Assembly: GCF_001039355.2 (NCBI RefSeq)
Contig: NW_019775653.1
Location: 48,431 to 112,430 of the forward strand
Origin: Lingula anatina
Lineage: Eukaryota > Brachiopoda > Lingulata > Lingulida > Lingulidae
Length of the DNA stretch: 64,000 bases
Direction of reading: 5' to 3'
How positions within the stretch are numbered: position 1 is the stretch's first letter; each line of letters starts with the position of its first letter. A model generated the notes under the pieces. The model was given only the letters and a program-made list of their open reading frames with translations, did not search any database and had not been told where the DNA came from. A program made the position numbers and the translations under genes. Below, piece after piece: positions 60,183 through 64,000 of this stretch.

Positions 60183-60249
60183 TATAAATATATATATATA
60201 ATTCCCTGGTTTAACCAAGGAGTTACAACATTTGTAACTCCTTGGTTTA
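60183..60249. repeat. Two adjacent short hairpins
   Basis: AACCAGGGAATT ... AATTCCCTGGTT encloses TA-rich sequence, immediately followed by AACCAAGGAGTTACAA-cat-TTGTAACTCCTTGGTT, almost perfect with a 3-base loop. They lie in HTATSF1 intron 1. They could be tiny palindromic MITEs or structured RNA. Confidence 0.8.
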
Positions 60250-60410
60250 ACTGAAACAGTCGCGGTATTCAGATTCTTACGCCTTTCATAATTGGTATTT
60301 TCCAAACGGTGCAGATTTTGTCCTTGAAACATATTATTAAGGTTCGCTAGTTGTATATTTGTGAGGTTTTATCGTTTCAGTGTGCATTTACTAAGTAAGA
60401 TAAAAATTAC

Positions 60411-60480
60411 CTTTCCCTAGTCGCTCTCCGACAAACCTGCGAGCGTTGTTGGTTCATCGGTTAAGTACCAGTAAACGGTT
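60411..60480 (-). other. HTATSF1: Probable non-coding first exon of HTATSF1
   Basis: A CpG-richer stretch on minus ends in GGGAAAG/GTAATT at 60,411/60,410. Joined to the acceptor at 59,668 its upstream ATG frame would hit a stop within a few codons (ATA ATA TAA), so the real start is the ATG at 59,655. The outer limit at about 60,480 is a guess. Confidence 0.45.
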
Positions 60481-61665
60481 GTCGATATGAAACTAGTATC
60501 CATTGTTGATATCACCCAGTTGTCGTAATTGTCGCCGTGCTGACATTTCTTTACAGTTAGTGCAGTGCATAAGATAGTGATTCAGGAATTTTGTCTGTTT
60601 AGTTTTTTCTTTTTTTCGATAAAGATATCGCCTCTTTTTTATATGTGAGGGTTCAAAGGTATGTCAGTGGATCTGCAGCATGAAAATTCCAAAATTACTC
60701 TGCTACACAATGGATCCATAATAGCCTAGTACGTAGATGGAACTTGTATCTTGGATCCTAGGCTACACATATGATTTTTCCTAATTAATTTTCACCCCTA
60801 AATAAATCCGTTAGAACTTGAAATTTGCCACATAATAAGAGAAGGAGCTAGACATGAATGCACAGTTTAAATTATGATTGTAGGATTTTCCAAAGCACAG
60901 TTACTGGTATGTTCATTTGAGGTAGGCAAGGAAATTTTAGGTCATGGCTGCGTGCAATATGGGAAATACAAATCAGACAAACTGATACAATGTATCTTCC
61001 AAAGCATATGCAGTAGAAGTTGGCCTCCTAACGTCTACTAACACTGGTTGAATAGGGAACAAATGTAGGGGTGACAAAAATACATAAAATATTTCCTCAA
61101 AATTTGTACTAGGTTCTTAGATATACCGCGGGTATAATCTAGACGCTAGGGGCTCAAATCCACCGCTGGAAGATTCTAGGTACGGTACACGATTCCGGAC
61201 TTGGGTTATGCCCGGAGAGAAGAGTAACGCAATACCACCGTTTAGTTACCAAAATCAAAACTTATTTATTGTCAGGTCATAGCCTGATTTTATACCTAAC
61301 TTGGCGTGACAGACTTATATCTTTATTGTGACTTCACTACAATTAAAGAAGATAAGATAAGAAAAAGATTAACGTTAGATAAGAGATATTAACTTCTATT
61401 GAAACTTATTACGAGTCGCGCGCCCAAGCCCGCGACTCTGATCGAATAAATTTTCATTTTTATTAATGTTAATTTTTACTGGTCTGAACAATGTGGGGGC
61501 CTGTTTTGGATGTGTTCTTTGACTTCCCTCCTAGGCCTACATGTAGCCAATTAATTCTTGCTCACTTACCAGGAGACAGAGTGGCCTGTTTTAGGACAAT
61601 GTTCACCCATGGCCGTGGACTCATTCCCCCACCCCCAATGTCTAACCAGATCATTCCGTCAATTA
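60481..61665. other. HTATSF1 upstream region, no gene recognised
   Basis: Contains the promoter side of HTATSF1 (no TATA box seen) and a GC-richer patch at 61,130-61,240 with a T-loop-like GGGCTCAAATCC, but no foldable tRNA. GAGTCGCGCGCCC and GGGCTTGGGCGCG-like repeats occur near 61,410. Confidence 0.4.
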
Positions 61666-61888
61666 TACCCCCTTTACACTGGACGGCGTCCTTTCTGCGT
61701 CCTTTCTGCGACCATGAAATTTGGCATCGCTGTGGTCTTAATAAGGAGGCACGAGCATTGATTTTGTATCAGAATGAATGCTCAATGATCGGCCAGTTGT
61801 CGGCACGTGAAGTATTATAATTTTTTAACTCTCAAATAGGGTCGTCCTGCTGGACGCAGAAAGGACGCCGTCCAGTGTAAAGGGGCCC
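61666..61888. mobile_element. 223-bp PIF/Harbinger-like MITE
   Basis: The left end CCCCCTTTACACTGGACGGC is the near-exact reverse complement of the right end GCCGTCCAGTGTAAAGGGGC; the inverted ends extend about 35 bp, through TCCTTTCTGCGTC. TTA stands on both sides (61,663-61,665 and 61,889-61,891), the 3-bp duplication typical of PIF/Harbinger. A frame crossing it (61,491-61,820) is incidental. Confidence 0.88.
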
Positions 61889-63488
61889 TTACTTCCCCGA
61901 GTGAGAATCGTTCACAGGTCTACCAATACCCAACGACCTGTGGACATTCAGCGTGATGATGCTCTTGTGACAAGTGCTGAGCGTACTAGCTGTTTTACTA
62001 CTATATTTGTTCCAAATTAAGTTATTACTATCACTAAAACACCAGAAAATCCAATCCACTGGAACCATGGACAATCTTATTGATAAAAACTAATCGCCTT
62101 ACAAAATTCTTCCAAGTTTCTTCCAAAGCTGTAATTAATTCTCGGCTGCGCTCGGAGTGACCACAAGATACCGCGAATAGAAAATAGATTTTTAGAAAAT
62201 AGATTTTTCATGTGAACGGAGTCTCTGATCAGTCTTGAATCAAGGTGCATCTCTAGGGAGAGGTGGGGTTAACAGATTTTCTCTCTTATTCAGGTATCCC
62301 TTTGACTATTTGTCACTTTTAATTGCTTGACCACAACCCACCACCCACCACACTAAAAATATTCATAAAATATCTGTTTACCTGTTCATCTGTTTACCCC
62401 ACCTTTACCTGAAGGAAGGTGGTTATACTTTGATTAGATATTTAATAAATCTTCCTGTACTTGCACTCAATGAAAAAAGGAATTTGTTATAAAATCATTT
62501 GTTTCATGATGAAGTTGTATTATCACACTAAAAATATTCAGAAAATGGATGAAAAGATTTGAACTTTGTACTCTTTACTTCATATTTGTATATAAATATA
62601 TATTCTTTGGGGGGGAATCGTCCGGGGCGGAATTGTCCTGGGGGGAATTGTCCGGGGGGGAATTGTCCTAGAATCGTATTCCACATTTTCCCACATCTGA
62701 CCTCCTGATCTCGAAAAAAAGCGTCACATAGGCAAGCATTTTCTAGAGTACGAATTTTAATTTGAAATTATGAAATGTAAATGTATGACTTATGCAGACC
62801 TTGATAATCCCTCTGTTAAAAAGCAATTTTCCAACATTTTAAAGTATTCAGCTCGTATTGGAAGATATTCTTCAAATCGCAATGGTCATACAACCACGTT
62901 TATCCCTCATTGACATATATGCCATCTAACAGAGAAACATACCAAATACTCTGCAGGGACTCACAGCTGCTCCAACATTTGGAAAGATATATATATATGC
63001 CGGATGTGTCCTATTATATGTTACATTAGCAAACACGTAGTTGCAGCGACTAAAAGTTTAATTGCAAGGCTTATTTTTATGCGTTTTATTCACAAACAAG
63101 CAAGTACACAGTACTAAAAATATATCGTCTTTTTATACAATTTCAGGCGATTTCATTTCATATCTTACTCTTTATGAAAGAGATGTCAAAATGGAGAAAG
63201 GTTGAAAGAGAGTTTAATATATGCTTAGTTTTTGACAAGTGTACGCCATGAATAGACGGACATGCTGACGATTGTGATGGAGAGAGAGAAAGAGAGAAAC
63301 TATGGCGAATGTCTTTTTAGGTCCACCGATAGATAGATAGAGATGATATAACGTACATGATGTACACTGACCAAAGGGTCCGCTAGTTGTCTGTTACAAA
63401 ATTATTGTATACTTTAATTTTGTACAATATATATATATATTGCGTACATTATATATTGATATATTGTATATAGTAGATGTAGGTCTTT
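61889..63488. other. Intergenic stretch with short repeats
   Basis: Holds the GGGGGAATTGTCC repeat at about 62,610, AT microsatellites at 62,987 and 63,427, a (GA)n patch at 63,281 and a repeated CTTTTTAGGTCCAC at 63,314 and 63,484. No gene is seen. Confidence 0.5.
62609..62674 (+). repeat. Short tandem repeat of GGGGGAATTGTCC
   Basis: Four imperfect copies (first GAATCGTCC, then GGAATTGTCC three times) with variable G runs. The unit resembles an NF-kappa-B site but is most likely a simple repeat. Confidence 0.8.
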
Positions 63489-63774
63489 TTAGGTCCACTT
63501 ATAGACATAGCTATTATAAGTGTGTTTTTCAGGATTAGAAGTGGATGACGGATGCTTTAAATTACTCATTAAGAGAAACTGCTCTTTGTCCTGCCTGAAG
63601 GGGGTAATCTGTCTTGCGGAACTGCCCGAAATGCCCACATGGAACTCGAACTGTCCGTTGTTGTACACGTAAATAGGGGAGTTTGTTGTCCAGTCGCCCG
63701 AACTAGTTGATGCAACTGGATGAGCATAGAATAGTTTCCCTCCTGCTTTGAAGAAGTTCCCATAGTTGAAGTGT
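63489..63774 (-). CDS. Candidate exon of an unidentified gene
   Basis: After an acceptor-like TTTATTTCAG (63,784-63,775) a minus frame stays open for about 94 codons to TAA at 63,491-63,489. It has a natural beta-rich composition: HFNYGNFFKAGGKLFYAHP, then SPIYVYNNGQFEFHVGISG. A donor-like GTAATT occurs near 63,570, so the exon may end there. The frame lacks its own ATG and would be a last or internal exon of a gene entering from the right edge. I do not recognise the fold. Confidence 0.4.
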
Positions 63775-64000
63775 CTGAAATAAATGTGATTTCCGTTTAA
63801 TATGTTTAAACTCTATTATCAACATGCAGACCGATACCTGCTATACCAGAAGGCCTGCAGTGGGCCTTCTAGTTGGCAATAAAATGAAATGTTTTATTTT
63901 ATTACTCTGTTACCGAACTTCTACTTTAAACGTTTTTTCCTTTGTGTGTGCGTGGGTAAAATACTGTATCATAAGACCACCTTTCACTAACATATTCATT

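Noticed and set aside
61130-61200. tRNA-like T-loop GGGCTCAAATCC
   Set aside because: No matching acceptor stem, D-arm or anticodon arm could be paired around it.

Overview
The window is animal (metazoan) nuclear DNA. It is AT-rich, its genes are split by GT-AG introns and spread thinly, and it is full of simple repeats, MITEs and nested DNA transposons. Two single-base 'n' gaps, one with diverged and one with identical duplicated flanks, are what a draft assembly of a highly heterozygous species leaves behind. A marine invertebrate, probably a lophotrochozoan such as a mollusc, fits best; this is inference from style and repeat content, not proof.

Region 1 (about 1-19.7 kb) is accessory, repeat-built DNA with no confident host gene; weak exon-like traces lie on the minus strand below 1.4 kb. 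It holds several tandem repeats, including a roughly 0.43-0.54 kb unit carrying an exon-like module, and an 11 kb nested structure. That structure has short inverted ends, a satellite of about 145 bp whose every monomer carries a DR1-type nuclear-receptor motif, and two 4-5 kb TA-flanked elements in opposite orientation separated by exactly one monomer.

Region 2 (19.8-25.9 kb) is a decayed ISL2EU-type transposon: a broken THAP/HTH/DDE transposase on plus and, converging on it, a YqaJ-family nuclease on minus. Abutting the nuclease is a 3.2 kb element with CCCAGATAGCAAG inverted ends and arrays of palindromes related to AACGTTGGGCCAACGTT.

Region 3 (26.0-60.5 kb) holds three recognisable host genes, all on minus. 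ACAD8 (isobutyryl-CoA dehydrogenase, valine catabolism) is represented only by exons 1 and 2. A vestigial-like TEAD co-factor (VGLL2/3 type) can be built completely from four exons (32,282-37,371), but a 2,130 bp block with its exons 1 and 2 is repeated exactly after an 'n', very probably an assembly artefact. HTATSF1 (splicing factor Tat-SF1, U2 snRNP) has seven confident coding exons at 54,560-59,655, a likely non-coding first exon near 60.4 kb, and two possible far-downstream tail exons at 47.5 and 41.8 kb.

Region 4 (60.5-64 kb) holds small repeats, a PIF/Harbinger-like MITE and one unidentified exon-like reading frame at the right edge. The host genes do not form a functional unit; their proximity looks incidental. 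The most interesting biology is in the nested mobile DNA of regions 1 and 2.
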